The notes under the pieces: generated by a model
What the model was told of the DNA's origin: nothing
Database searches by the model: none
The model's input: the letters and a program-made list of their open reading frames with translations, nothing else
Position numbers and translations under genes: made by a program
Assembly: GCA_035557095.1 (NCBI GenBank)
Contig: DATMEB010000125.1
Coordinates: 1-64,000 of the forward strand
Length of the DNA stretch: 64,000 nt
Direction: 5' to 3'
From: JALZDI01 sp035557095
GTDB taxonomy: Bacteria; Actinomycetota; Actinomycetes; Propionibacteriales; Nocardioidaceae
Shown here: positions 16,393-24,975 of the stretch, one piece after another
Numbering within the stretch: position 1 is the stretch's first letter
Layout of the letters: each line of letters starts with the position of its first letter

Positions 16393-17630
16393 GGCTTGCT
16401 TCACGAATGTCGCGGCTCGGTACCGAGTCCGCGTTCGAAGTGCTGTCCAAGGCGCTCGCGCTCGAGGCCGAGGGGCGGAGCATCGTCCACCTCGAGATCG
16501 GCGAGCCCGACTTCCCGACCCCGCCGCACGTCGTCGCGGCCGCCGAGCATGCCCTGGCCGACGGGCACACGCACTACGTGCCGTCGCCGGGGATCATGCC
16601 GCTGCGGGAGACGGTCGCCGCGCACCTGCGGGGGAGTGGCCGCCTCGACGCGCGCACCGAGCAGGTCGTGGTCACCCCCGGCGCCAAGCCGGTCATGTTC
16701 TTCACGATGCTCGCGCTGTGCGAGCCCGGTGACGAGGTGATCTACCCCGACCCCGGTTTCCCGATGTACGCCTCGATCGCGGCGTTCACCGGCGCGACGC
16801 CGGTGCCGCTGCCGCTGCGGGAGGACAACGACTTCCGCGTCGACCCCGACGAACTGGCAGCGCTGGTCACCGACCGGACCAAGCTGCTGATTCTCAACTC
16901 GCCGCACAACCCGTGCGGCAGCGTGCTCACGCGGGCCGACGTCGAGGGCATCGCGCGCATCGCGATCGACAACGACCTGGTCGTGCTCAGTGACGAGGTC
17001 TACTCGTCCCTGTCCTACGACGGCGACTCGGCCAGCAGGCCACCCAGCAGGCCACCCAGCGTGCTCGACGTCGACGGCATGGCCGAGCGCACGGTCCTGC
17101 TCGACGGCTGGTCGAAGACGTTCGCGATGACCGGCTGGCGACTGGGCTACGGCGTGTTCCCGCACGAGCTGGTCGAGCCGGTGACCCGGCTCGTGGTCAA
17201 CTCCGTGTCCTGCGTGCCGGCGTTCTGCCAGTACGCCGCGATCGCCGCGCTCGAGGGCCCATGGGACGCGGTCGGCGAGATGCGCGATGCCTTCCGCGCG
17301 CGTCGGCAGGTGGTGGTCGACGGCCTCAACGCGATCGAGGGCATCTCCTGTCGTGAGCCCGGCGGCGCGTTCTACGCCTTCCCCAACGTGCAGGGGCTGG
17401 AGATGTCGTCGGACAAGCTGGCCGACGCGCTGCTGCAGGAGGCCGGGGTGGCCTGCCTTCCGGGTACGGCGTTCGGCTCCGCCGGCGAGGGCTTCCTCCG
17501 GCTGTCCTACGCCAACTCGGTCGACAACCTGCGTGCCGCCCTGGCAAGGATCGAGGAGTACACCCAGACCCTGCGAGTCGGTGGCGAGACGGCGCCGGAC
17601 CGCGGGTCGGAGACGAGGAGACAGCGATGA
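16389..17630 (+). CDS. PLP-dependent class I/II aminotransferase
   Basis: This is a 413-aa fold-type I aminotransferase. PLP-binding Lys243 sits in WSKTFAMTGWRLGYG. Asn174 (SPHNP), Asp202 and Tyr205 (SDEVYSSL) complete the cofactor site, and the C-terminal GFLRLSYA carries the substrate arginine. The short duplication SRPPSRPPS at 217-224 comes from a repeated 12-nt unit and is unusual for the family. Start ATG 16389 overlaps the upstream stop (ATGA). It may aminate the 2-keto acid formed by the dehydrogenases. Confidence 0.87.
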   Translation: MRLASRMSRLGTESAFEVLSKALALEAEGRSIVHLEIGEPDFPTPPHVVAAAEHALADGHTHYVPSPGIMPLRETVAAHLRGSGRLDARTEQVVVTPGAKPVMFFTMLALCEPGDEVIYPDPGFPMYASIAAFTGATPVPLPLREDNDFRVDPDELAALVTDRTKLLILNSPHNPCGSVLTRADVEGIARIAIDNDLVVLSDEVYSSLSYDGDSASRPPSRPPSVLDVDGMAERTVLLDGWSKTFAMTGWRLGYGVFPHELVEPVTRLVVNSVSCVPAFCQYAAIAALEGPWDAVGEMRDAFRARRQVVVDGLNAIEGISCREPGGAFYAFPNVQGLEMSSDKLADALLQEAGVACLPGTAFGSAGEGFLRLSYANSVDNLRAALARIEEYTQTLRVGGETAPDRGSETRRQR

Positions 17631-18946
17631 GCGCTGGCAACACCGGCGGACTGGGGCCGTTCGAGGCGGTCCGCGACCTGGCCTACGACGCGCCGTTCCC
17701 GGAGATGCTGCCGGTGCGGCAGAAGTTCGACGCCCCGCAGGTGCCCGACGTCGCCGCGGCGACGGCATCGGCACTCGAGCCGCTGCGGGCGCGCATCCGG
17801 CCCGGGATGACGGTCGCCCTGACCGCGGGCAGCCGTGGCATCGAGGACAAGCCCGAGGTCGTCCGCGCCGCCGGAGATTGGCTGCGCAGCCTGGGCGCCG
17901 AGCCGTTCGTCGTTCCCGCCATGGGGTCCCACGGCGGTGCCACGGCCGACGGCCAGGTCGAGCTGCTCGGCGACCTCGGCATGACCGAGCAGAGCCTCGG
18001 CATGCCCATCCGGGCCACGATGGAGACCGTGGAGCTCGGGCACGTACCCGACGGGCCGATGGTGCACCTGGACGCGCACGCGGCCGCCGCCGACGGGATC
18101 ATCGCGGTCAACCGGATCAAGGCGCACACCGACTTCACCGGCGAGGTCGAGAGCGGGCTCGCGAAGATCGTCGCGATCGGGCTCGGCAAGCGGCTCGGCG
18201 CCGAGGGCATCCATATCCACGGGCCCGCCAACCTCGCGGTCTGGGTGCCGAGGGTGGCCGAGCGCATCATCGAGACCGGCAAGGTCCTGGGCGGGCTCGG
18301 CATCGTGGAGAACGCCTTCGACCGGGCGGCCAAGGTCGCGTTCCTCGAGCCCGGCGACATCGGCGGTGCGGCCGAGTCGGCGTTGCTCAAGGAGGCCAAG
18401 GACCTGATGGCGACGCTGCCGTTCGACGACCTGGACGTCGCGGTGGTCGACGTGATGGGCAAGAACTTCTCCGGCTGCGGCATGGACACCAACGTCATCG
18501 GTCGCATGATGATCCGTGGCAGCGCGGAGTTCGAGCGCCCCCGGATCGCCAACATCGCCGTACTCGACCTGAGTGACGCGTCGCACGGCAACGCGTCCGG
18601 CCTGGGGCTGGCCGACTTCATCCCGTTCCGGCTGCTGGAGAAGGTCGACCTGCGCACCACCTACATCAACGGCATGACCTCGGGTCTGGGCGGACCGCAG
18701 CGGGGTCAGGTGCCGATGACGATGCCGACCGACCAGAGCGCCGTCGCCGCGGCCATCCTCACCTGCGGACGCGCCGACCTCGAGAACGCCCGCGTGGTTC
18801 GCATGCACAGCACACTGCACCTCGAGGAGCTGCTGGTCTCGACGTCGATGCGCGCGGAGATCGAGGCCAGCGACCGGCTGTCGATCAGCGGTGACCCGGT
18901 GCCGATGGCGTTCGACGCCGACGGGAGAATCCGCGCGTGGAGCTGA
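17627..18946 (+). CDS. LarA-like (lactate racemase N-terminal/DUF2088) family protein
   Basis: This is a 439-aa protein. GSRGI (68-72), PAMGSHGGATADGQ (97-110), NRIKAHTDF (162-170) and SGLAKIVAIGLGK (176-188) match the LarA/DUF2088 superfamily. In true LarA a lysine holds the nickel-pincer cofactor and two histidines act in racemisation; Lys180 and His102/His167 are candidate counterparts, by inference. Known LarA homologues racemise or epimerise 2-hydroxy acids. No larB, larC or larE cofactor genes are in the window. Its ATGA start overlap shows coupling with the aminotransferase. A role in interconverting hydroxy-acid stereoisomers fits the island. Confidence 0.72.
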   Translation: MSAGNTGGLGPFEAVRDLAYDAPFPEMLPVRQKFDAPQVPDVAAATASALEPLRARIRPGMTVALTAGSRGIEDKPEVVRAAGDWLRSLGAEPFVVPAMGSHGGATADGQVELLGDLGMTEQSLGMPIRATMETVELGHVPDGPMVHLDAHAAAADGIIAVNRIKAHTDFTGEVESGLAKIVAIGLGKRLGAEGIHIHGPANLAVWVPRVAERIIETGKVLGGLGIVENAFDRAAKVAFLEPGDIGGAAESALLKEAKDLMATLPFDDLDVAVVDVMGKNFSGCGMDTNVIGRMMIRGSAEFERPRIANIAVLDLSDASHGNASGLGLADFIPFRLLEKVDLRTTYINGMTSGLGGPQRGQVPMTMPTDQSAVAAAILTCGRADLENARVVRMHSTLHLEELLVSTSMRAEIEASDRLSISGDPVPMAFDADGRIRAWS

Positions 18947-18974
18947 CCCGAACCGACCAGAGGACGGATGTCTG

Positions 18975-19739
18975 ATGCAGCTGGACTTCACCGGCCAGGT
19001 GGTGCTCGTGACCGGCGCCAGCAGCGGGATCGGCGCGGCGGTCGCCCGTGAGTTCGGGCGCCTGGGCGCGCACACGGTGCTGCACTACAACCGCAACGCC
19101 GAGGGCGCCGAGGAGACACGCAAGCTCATCGAGCAGGCCGGGGGCACCGCGACGACCGTGTCCGCGGACCTCAGCGAGCGCGGGCAGGCCACGCGGCTCG
19201 TCGACGACGTGCAACGCGAACACGGCCCGATCGACGTCCTGGTCAACAACGCCGGCGACCTGGTCAGGCGGGCGCCGGTGGCCGAGCTCTCCGACGAGGA
19301 GTTCCAGAGCGTCATGGACCTCAACGTCGCCTCGGTGTTCAGCGCCTGCCGCCAGGTCGTACCCGCCATGCAGCGCCGCGGGTCCGGGGCCATCGTCAAC
19401 ATCACGTCTGTGGCCGCGCGTACCGGTGGCGGCGGGGGATCGGTGGTCTACGCGACATCGAAGGGCGCGGTCAGCACGTTCACCCGCGGGCTGGCGAAGG
19501 AGGTCGCGGGTGCAGGCGTACGCGTCAACGCCGTCGCGCCCGGCATCATCGCGACGCCGTTCCACGACCGGCACACCGACGACGACCTGATGACCGCCAT
19601 GGTCGGCGGGATCCCGATGGGCCGCGCGGGCACGCCCGACGAGTGCGTCGGTGCCGTGCTGTTCCTGGCCTCGTCGGCGATGAGCGGCTACGTCACCGGC
19701 CAGACGATCGAGGTCAACGGCGGCCAGCTCACCCCGTGA
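18975..19739 (+). CDS. Short-chain dehydrogenase/reductase
   Basis: This is a 254-aa classical SDR. The cofactor motif TGASSGIG is at 13-20 and NNAG at 91-94. Ser145, Tyr159 and Lys163 are catalytic, and the C-terminal GYVTGQTIEVNGGQ is typical. The start is ATG 18975 after GAGGACGGA; a longer frame upstream would run into the previous gene. It is the last gene of the plus-strand arm and is followed by a strong hairpin. The substrate is unknown; 3-oxoacyl reductases and sugar-acid dehydrogenases share this pattern. Confidence 0.85.
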   Translation: MQLDFTGQVVLVTGASSGIGAAVAREFGRLGAHTVLHYNRNAEGAEETRKLIEQAGGTATTVSADLSERGQATRLVDDVQREHGPIDVLVNNAGDLVRRAPVAELSDEEFQSVMDLNVASVFSACRQVVPAMQRRGSGAIVNITSVAARTGGGGGSVVYATSKGAVSTFTRGLAKEVAGAGVRVNAVAPGIIATPFHDRHTDDDLMTAMVGGIPMGRAGTPDECVGAVLFLASSAMSGYVTGQTIEVNGGQLTP

Positions 19740-19785
19740 GGGTTGCCGAGGCCGAGCCGCGGCCCCGGCCCCGTCGCATGGGTCG

Positions 19786-19844
19786 GCGAGATGGGCAGAA
19801 CTCACCTTCCCGACCCCGGCGAAGGTGAGTTCCGCCCATCTCGC
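19786..19844. terminator. Large bidirectional hairpin between convergent operons
   Basis: 24-bp arms (19786-19809 and 19821-19844, beginning GCGAGATGGGC) with one mismatch enclose an 11-nt loop. It separates the island from the convergent ABC importer operon. It is probably a bidirectional terminator. The size is unusual and the sequence differs from the GTCGAGATTGC family. Confidence 0.75.
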
Positions 19845-19862
19845 GGCCCGTGCAGTGGCCGG

Positions 19863-21203
19863 CTACTGCGTCGCCTCGACCTCGGGGATCCCGCTCTGCG
19901 GCGGGGTGTCGTTCGCGCCCGACTCGTCCTCCTCGATCGGGGCGTCGCCGATGTCGCTGACCAGCACCGGGCTGAGTGGCTCGGCCACGCCGCCCCTGAT
20001 CTCCACGATCTGCAGCCCGGAGATGCCCATGTGGCTGTCCTCGGTGTAGCGGAACGGCGCCAGCGGTGGGCCCTCGAGCCCGGTGCCGATCTGCTCCACC
20101 GCGTCCACGATGCCGTCGCGGGTGGGGTTCGGCCCGGCGGCCTGCAGCGCCTGCACGAATGCGTACGCGTGCGACATCCCGTAGATCCGGTAGTTGGTCA
20201 GCTCGCCACCGCTGCCGTGCTCGTCCCACACCTTCTGCCACAGCTGCACCCACGGGTCGTCGGGTGCGTCGATGCCTGCGAGGTACTCGGTGGTGAGCAC
20301 GCCGTCGAGCATGCTGCCGCCGTCCTGCACCTGGCCCTCGGAGAACTCCGAGAGCAGGGAGCCCACCAGACCCGGGTCGGAGCCGATCGAGCTGTAGAAC
20401 CACTGCGGCTTGAAGCGCAGCTTCAGCGCGGCCAGCTGGCTCAGCGCGGTGTACGACGGCGTGTTGAACCCGAGCACGATGTCGACGTTCGCGGCCTGCA
20501 ACGCCGCGATCTGGGGTGCGACGTCGGTGTTGCCTGAGGTGTACTTCTCGACTGCGACGATCTGGTCGTCGAGGTAGCGGCGTACACCCTTCTCGCTGTC
20601 GGTGCCGAGGTCGTCGTCCTGCACGAACAGTCCGACGCGGGCGTCAGGCATGTTCTCGGCGATGTACTGGCCGATGATCTTGCCCTCGATCTCGTAGTCC
20701 GGCTGCCAGCCGAACGTGTAGGGCTTGGACTGCACGTCGTCACCCCATTGCAGCGAACCCGAGGAGACGAACAGGTCGGGAACCTCCTCGCCGTTGAGGA
20801 AGTCCACCACCGCGCTGTGCGTGGGCGTGCCCAGCCCGCCGACCATCGCGAAGATCTTGTCCTGCAGCACCAGCTCGTTGGTCACCTGGCTGGTGTTGGT
20901 CGGGTTGTAGCCGTCGTCCTTGACGATGTACTCGATCTTGCGTCCGTGCACGCCTCCGTTGGCGTTGACGTAGTCGAAGTACGCACGCGCGCCGGTCGGG
21001 ATCTCGCTGTACCCCGGCGCCGCGACGCCGGTGAGCGGGAAGTGCGCACCGATCTTCACGCTCTTGGCCGTCACCCCGACGTCCGACTCCCCCGACTCCC
21101 CCTGGCTCTGCGGCGTCTCGCCGGCTCCGCAGGCGGCCACCAGGCCGCCGACAGCGAGGACGCTCACCGCCGTCGCGAGTCTCGTGCGCATACCTCTGGT
21201 CAC
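19863..21203 (-). CDS. livJ: Branched-chain amino-acid-type ABC importer, substrate-binding lipoprotein
   Basis: This is a 446-aa type I periplasmic-binding protein. The lipobox ends at Cys25 (LVAAC). The mature start VKIGAHFPLTGVAAPGYSEI is the usual family opening. The C-terminal tail is acidic and disordered. The start is GTG 21203 with GGAGG upstream, overlapping the livM stop. It serves the permeases and ATPases encoded upstream. Ligands of this family include leucine, urea and aromatic acids, and the ligand here is unknown. Confidence 0.87.
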   Translation of the reverse strand: MTRGMRTRLATAVSVLAVGGLVAACGAGETPQSQGESGESDVGVTAKSVKIGAHFPLTGVAAPGYSEIPTGARAYFDYVNANGGVHGRKIEYIVKDDGYNPTNTSQVTNELVLQDKIFAMVGGLGTPTHSAVVDFLNGEEVPDLFVSSGSLQWGDDVQSKPYTFGWQPDYEIEGKIIGQYIAENMPDARVGLFVQDDDLGTDSEKGVRRYLDDQIVAVEKYTSGNTDVAPQIAALQAANVDIVLGFNTPSYTALSQLAALKLRFKPQWFYSSIGSDPGLVGSLLSEFSEGQVQDGGSMLDGVLTTEYLAGIDAPDDPWVQLWQKVWDEHGSGGELTNYRIYGMSHAYAFVQALQAAGPNPTRDGIVDAVEQIGTGLEGPPLAPFRYTEDSHMGISGLQIVEIRGGVAEPLSPVLVSDIGDAPIEEDESGANDTPPQSGIPEVEATQ

Positions 21204-22369
21204 TTTTCGCCTCCTGGTGTGGTGCCGCCCGCAGGCGACGATGGGGGAGCTGCCGACAGGGCCGGGGGTACGCCGCTGTCGTCGATCGGGTCGGCACGGG
21301 CCTGTAGACGCTCGCGGACCGTGCCCACGATCCCGGCTGGTGCCACGAGGATCACCACCACCAGCGTCAGGCCGTAGACGAACGGTGCCAGCTCGGCCGC
21401 CTGCAGGTCGGAGAGGCCGGCGTTGGTGCCGACGCTGGTGAACACCTGCGGCAGGAAGGTCAGCAGTGCAGCGCCGATCAGCGCACCGGCGAGACTTCCC
21501 AGACCGCCGAGCACGACGGCAGTGAGCAGGGACAGCGACAGCGTCAGCGTGAAGCCGCTCGGAGCCGCGATCCGCACGACCAGGGCGAGGACCGCACCGG
21601 CCAGCCCGGCGCAGGCGGCGCTGACGACGAACGCGAACACCCGGCTGCGGCCGAGATGGATGCCGGCGAGCTCGGCGGCGACCTCGTCGTCGCGGACGGC
21701 CCGCCAGTTGCGACCGACTCGGCTGCGGGCGAGGTTCGCCAGCAGTACGAACGTCAGGATGAGAGCGCCCCAGCCCAGGTACGCGACGTACTTGCTGGTC
21801 GACGTCTCGTGCGCGCTGAGGAAGAAGATCGCGTTGAAGAACCAGCTGGGCACGTCGGGCACGATCACCGGCAGACCCTGCTCGCCGCCCAGGGTGTCGC
21901 TGAAGTACAGCGCGATGCCCGGCACCGCCACCGCCAGCGCGAGTGTGGCACCGGCGATGTAGGGCCCGTGCAGCCGCGCCGCGGGTACGCCGACGACGAC
22001 GCCGACGACCGTCGTCAGCAGGGTCGCGAGCAGCATGATCGCCAGCAGCGGCATCTGCTGGTCCTCGAGCAGCACGGCCGTGGTGTAGGCGCCGAACGCC
22101 ATCAGCGCGCCGTGTCCGAGCGACAGCTGGCCGTTGAGGCCGGTGAGCACGGTCAGCCCGCCCGAGGCGATCCCGAAGTAGGCCATCGTCGCGAACTGCG
22201 AGTTGCGGAACTCACTGCTCGACTCCAGCACGACGAAGACCACCACGAGCCCGACCAGGGCGACCAGCAGGTGCGCGAGCAGCGGGGAGCGTTCGGGCAG
22301 GGCACGCAGCCTGCGGACCAGCCCGGCACCTCGGCCGGGCGACGTGTGCTCGTCTGTCGTTCGCGTCAT
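21200..22369 (-). CDS. livM: Branched-chain amino-acid-type ABC importer, permease LivM
   Basis: This is a 389-aa protein with about ten membrane helices. The family motif GLNGQLSLGHGALMAFGAY is near residue 78, and the coupling-loop region FVVSAACAGLAGAV lies later. The N-terminus is cytoplasmic and charged. It is full length compared with LivM proteins. It sits 2 bp after livH and overlaps livJ by 4 nt. Confidence 0.88.
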   Translation of the reverse strand: MTRTTDEHTSPGRGAGLVRRLRALPERSPLLAHLLVALVGLVVVFVVLESSSEFRNSQFATMAYFGIASGGLTVLTGLNGQLSLGHGALMAFGAYTTAVLLEDQQMPLLAIMLLATLLTTVVGVVVGVPAARLHGPYIAGATLALAVAVPGIALYFSDTLGGEQGLPVIVPDVPSWFFNAIFFLSAHETSTSKYVAYLGWGALILTFVLLANLARSRVGRNWRAVRDDEVAAELAGIHLGRSRVFAFVVSAACAGLAGAVLALVVRIAAPSGFTLTLSLSLLTAVVLGGLGSLAGALIGAALLTFLPQVFTSVGTNAGLSDLQAAELAPFVYGLTLVVVILVAPAGIVGTVRERLQARADPIDDSGVPPALSAAPPSSPAGGTTPGGEK

Positions 22370-22371
22370 CG

Positions 22372-23250
22372 TCAGACCCTCCGCGCCGGTGCGTGCGAGA
22401 ACAGGCCGCCGGGTCGCACGAGCAGCACGACCATCAGGATCATCAGTGCGGCCAGTGCCACCAGGTCGGAACCGAGGTAGCCGCTGACGAAGCTCAGGCT
22501 CACGCCGAGCAGCAGCCCGCCGACCACCGACCCGATCGGGCTGTCCAGGCCACCGAGCACAGCGGCTACGAAGCCGAACACGACCACCGAGTCCATGTAC
22601 GACGGGTGCACGAGGCTGCCGCCGGCGATCAGCAACCCCGACAGCGAGCCGACGACCGCGGCCAGCGCCCAGCCCAGCGTGAGCATCCGGCCGACCTTCA
22701 CGCCGAGCAGCCGCGCGACCTCCTGGTTGAACGCCGACGCGCGCATCATCAGACCCAGGTCGGTGAACCTGAACAGCGCGACCAGCAGCAGCATCACGAC
22801 CAGGACGGACACGATCGTGAAGATGCCGAACCCGGTCAACGCGATGGTGCGGTCACCGACCTGCAGCCCGCGGAGCCCGAAGGGCGCGGGGAAGGACCGG
22901 AAGCGCGACCCGAACACGATCGCCGCGAGCGAGTGGAACACGATGAACAGCCCCAGCGTCAGGATCACCGCGTTGATGTGCGCCTTGCCCTCGACCGGGC
23001 GGATCACGACGCGTTCGACGACCGCACCGAGCACGAGCCCGGCCAGCAGTGCCGCGCCGAACCCGACCCAGTACGAGTAGCCGGCGTCGATCAGGGTCAG
23101 CGCGACGTACGTCGTGAGCATCGCCATCGGCGCCTGCGCGAAGTTGACGATGCGCGTCGACCGCCAGATGAGCACCAGCGCCAGCGCGAACGCGGCGTAC
23201 ACCATCCCCAGGGTCAACCCGGTGAGTGTGGTGGTGAGGAACTGCTGCAA
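22372..23250 (-). CDS. livH: Branched-chain amino-acid-type ABC importer, permease LivH
   Basis: This is a 292-aa protein with about eight membrane helices starting FLTTTLTGLTLGMVYAAFAL. GGLDSPIGSVVGGLLLGV near residue 235 is the typical LivH coupling region. It pairs with LivM to form the channel. Spacing of 27 bp to livF and 2 bp to livM supports one transcript. Confidence 0.88.
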   Translation of the reverse strand: MQQFLTTTLTGLTLGMVYAAFALALVLIWRSTRIVNFAQAPMAMLTTYVALTLIDAGYSYWVGFGAALLAGLVLGAVVERVVIRPVEGKAHINAVILTLGLFIVFHSLAAIVFGSRFRSFPAPFGLRGLQVGDRTIALTGFGIFTIVSVLVVMLLLVALFRFTDLGLMMRASAFNQEVARLLGVKVGRMLTLGWALAAVVGSLSGLLIAGGSLVHPSYMDSVVVFGFVAAVLGGLDSPIGSVVGGLLLGVSLSFVSGYLGSDLVALAALMILMVVLLVRPGGLFSHAPARRV

Positions 23251-23277
23251 CGAGATCTCCGATGCGGTCGCGGCGGG

Positions 23278-23982
23278 TCAGAAACCGAGGTAGGCGTGGC
23301 GTAGCTGCTCGTCCGAGGCCAGTGCGGACGCGTCGTCGTCCACCACGAGCCGGCCGAGGTTGAGCACCACGCCGACGTCGGCGATCGACAGGGCTCCGCG
23401 GGCGTTCTGCTCCACGAGCACGACGGTGAGCCCGTCGGCCTCCACGAGCCGGCGCAGCAGCGCGAAGATCTGCGCCACCACGCGCGGCGCGAGGCCGAGC
23501 GACGGCTCGTCGAGCAGCAGCACCTTGGGCTTGGACAGCAGCGCCCGCCCGATCACGAGCATCTGTCGTTCGCCGCCGGAGAGCACGTGCGCGTGTGCCC
23601 TGCGCCGGTCGGCCAACGGCGGGAACATCGTGTAGACCCGCTCGAGCTCGTCCGGACCGGAACGCTGTGCACGTCCCAGCGCACCCAGGCGCAGGTTCTC
23701 CTCCACGGTCAGCTCGGTGATCACGCCGCGTCCCTCCGGCACGTGCGCGAGCCCGAGCCGGCACATCGTCTCCACCGGGGTGTCGGTGATCGGCTTCCCG
23801 TCGAGCTCGACCTGCCCGCTGCGGGGCCGGACCAGGCCGGAGATCGTCCGCAGCAGTGTGGTCTTGCCCGCGCCGTTGGCGCCGAGGACGGCGGTGACCT
23901 GGCCGGCCGGGGCGGTGAACGACACGTCCGACAGCGCGTGCACCGCACCGTAGGTCGTGGTGAGGTCACGAACCTGCAGCAT
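23278..23982 (-). CDS. livF: Branched-chain amino-acid-type ABC importer, ATPase LivF
   Basis: This is a 234-aa ATPase. Walker A is GANGAGKTT, the signature is LSGGERQM, and Walker B is VLLLDEPSLGLAP, the exact form of the LivF branch. It overlaps the end of livG by 17 nt. It powers uptake together with LivG. Confidence 0.9.
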   Translation of the reverse strand: MLQVRDLTTTYGAVHALSDVSFTAPAGQVTAVLGANGAGKTTLLRTISGLVRPRSGQVELDGKPITDTPVETMCRLGLAHVPEGRGVITELTVEENLRLGALGRAQRSGPDELERVYTMFPPLADRRRAHAHVLSGGERQMLVIGRALLSKPKVLLLDEPSLGLAPRVVAQIFALLRRLVEADGLTVVLVEQNARGALSIADVGVVLNLGRLVVDDDASALASDEQLRHAYLGF

Positions 23983-24826
23983 CGTCGCCCTCCCGTCCGG
24001 TGAGCGCGAACTCGGTGCCGACGTCCTCGTCGACCTCGTCGCCGAGGTAGGCCTCCAGCACGGCCGGGTCGTTGCGGATCTGGTCGGGCGGCCCCGCGGC
24101 GATCACCTCGCCGAAGTCGAGCACGGTGATCGTGTCGCAGACCTTCATCACCAGGTCCATGTGGTGCTCGACGAGCATGATCGACATCCGCTCGGTGAGA
24201 CCGCGGATCACCTCGCCGAGCTCGGCCATCTCGTCGCTCGACAGTCCGCTGGCCGGCTCGTCGAGCAGGAGCAGGTCGGGGTCGCTCACCAGCGCACGCG
24301 CCAGCGCGACGCGCTTGCGGACGGCGTACGGCAGGCTGTCGGGACGACGGCCGGCGACGTCGGCGGCACCGAGCTCGCGGAGCACGCTCATCGCCCGGTC
24401 GCGCAGCGCCCGCTCATCGCGGTGGGCACGGGGGAGCGCCAGCAGGGCGGAGCCGAAGCCGGTGCGGGCATGCCGGTTCGCGCCGACCATCACGTTCTCC
24501 AGCACCGTCATCCGCCCGAACAGGCCCAGTCCCTGCAGGGTGCGGGCGATGCCGAGGCCGGCCAGATGGTGGGGACGCAAGCGGTCAAGCTGCCGTCCCC
24601 GCCAGGTGATCGTCCCGTGGTCGGGGTTCACGAACCCGCACGCGACGTTGAACAGCGTGGTCTTGCCGGCACCGTTGGGCCCGATGACGCCGAGCACCTG
24701 CTGGGAGCCCACGTCGAGGGAGACGTCGTCGAGTGCGACCAGTCCGCCGAAGGTGACCCGGACATCCGCGAGAGAGAAGACCGGCTCAGGGGAGGAGGAC
24801 GGTTCAGGGGAGGGGGCGGGAGGCAC
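23966..24826 (-). CDS. livG: Branched-chain amino-acid-type ABC importer, ATPase LivG
   Basis: This is a 286-aa ATPase with a proline/serine-rich first 20 residues. Walker A is GPNGAGKTT, and Walker B is LLLLDEPASGLSSDE. The signature region reads LPYAVRKRVALARAL, where the usual LSGG is altered to LPYA, as seen in several LivG proteins (SYGQQR/PYGxQR types). GTG 24826 was chosen because GGAG lies 4 bases before it; no ATG exists in the region. It is the first gene of the importer operon. Confidence 0.85.
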   Translation of the reverse strand: MPPAPSPEPSSSPEPVFSLADVRVTFGGLVALDDVSLDVGSQQVLGVIGPNGAGKTTLFNVACGFVNPDHGTITWRGRQLDRLRPHHLAGLGIARTLQGLGLFGRMTVLENVMVGANRHARTGFGSALLALPRAHRDERALRDRAMSVLRELGAADVAGRRPDSLPYAVRKRVALARALVSDPDLLLLDEPASGLSSDEMAELGEVIRGLTERMSIMLVEHHMDLVMKVCDTITVLDFGEVIAAGPPDQIRNDPAVLEAYLGDEVDEDVGTEFALTGREGDDAAGS

Positions 24827-24975
24827 TGGTCTCCAGGGGTCGTTTGTGGTCCCCTCACCTTGGGCGCTGCGCACCGAAAGATAAATGGGCGCCGTGCACA
24901 AATCCTGTCGTGCGATGTGCCTGCCGTCGGCGCCGGCCCCTGGCGAAACTGTGCGCAACGTGCAACCCTGCCCGG

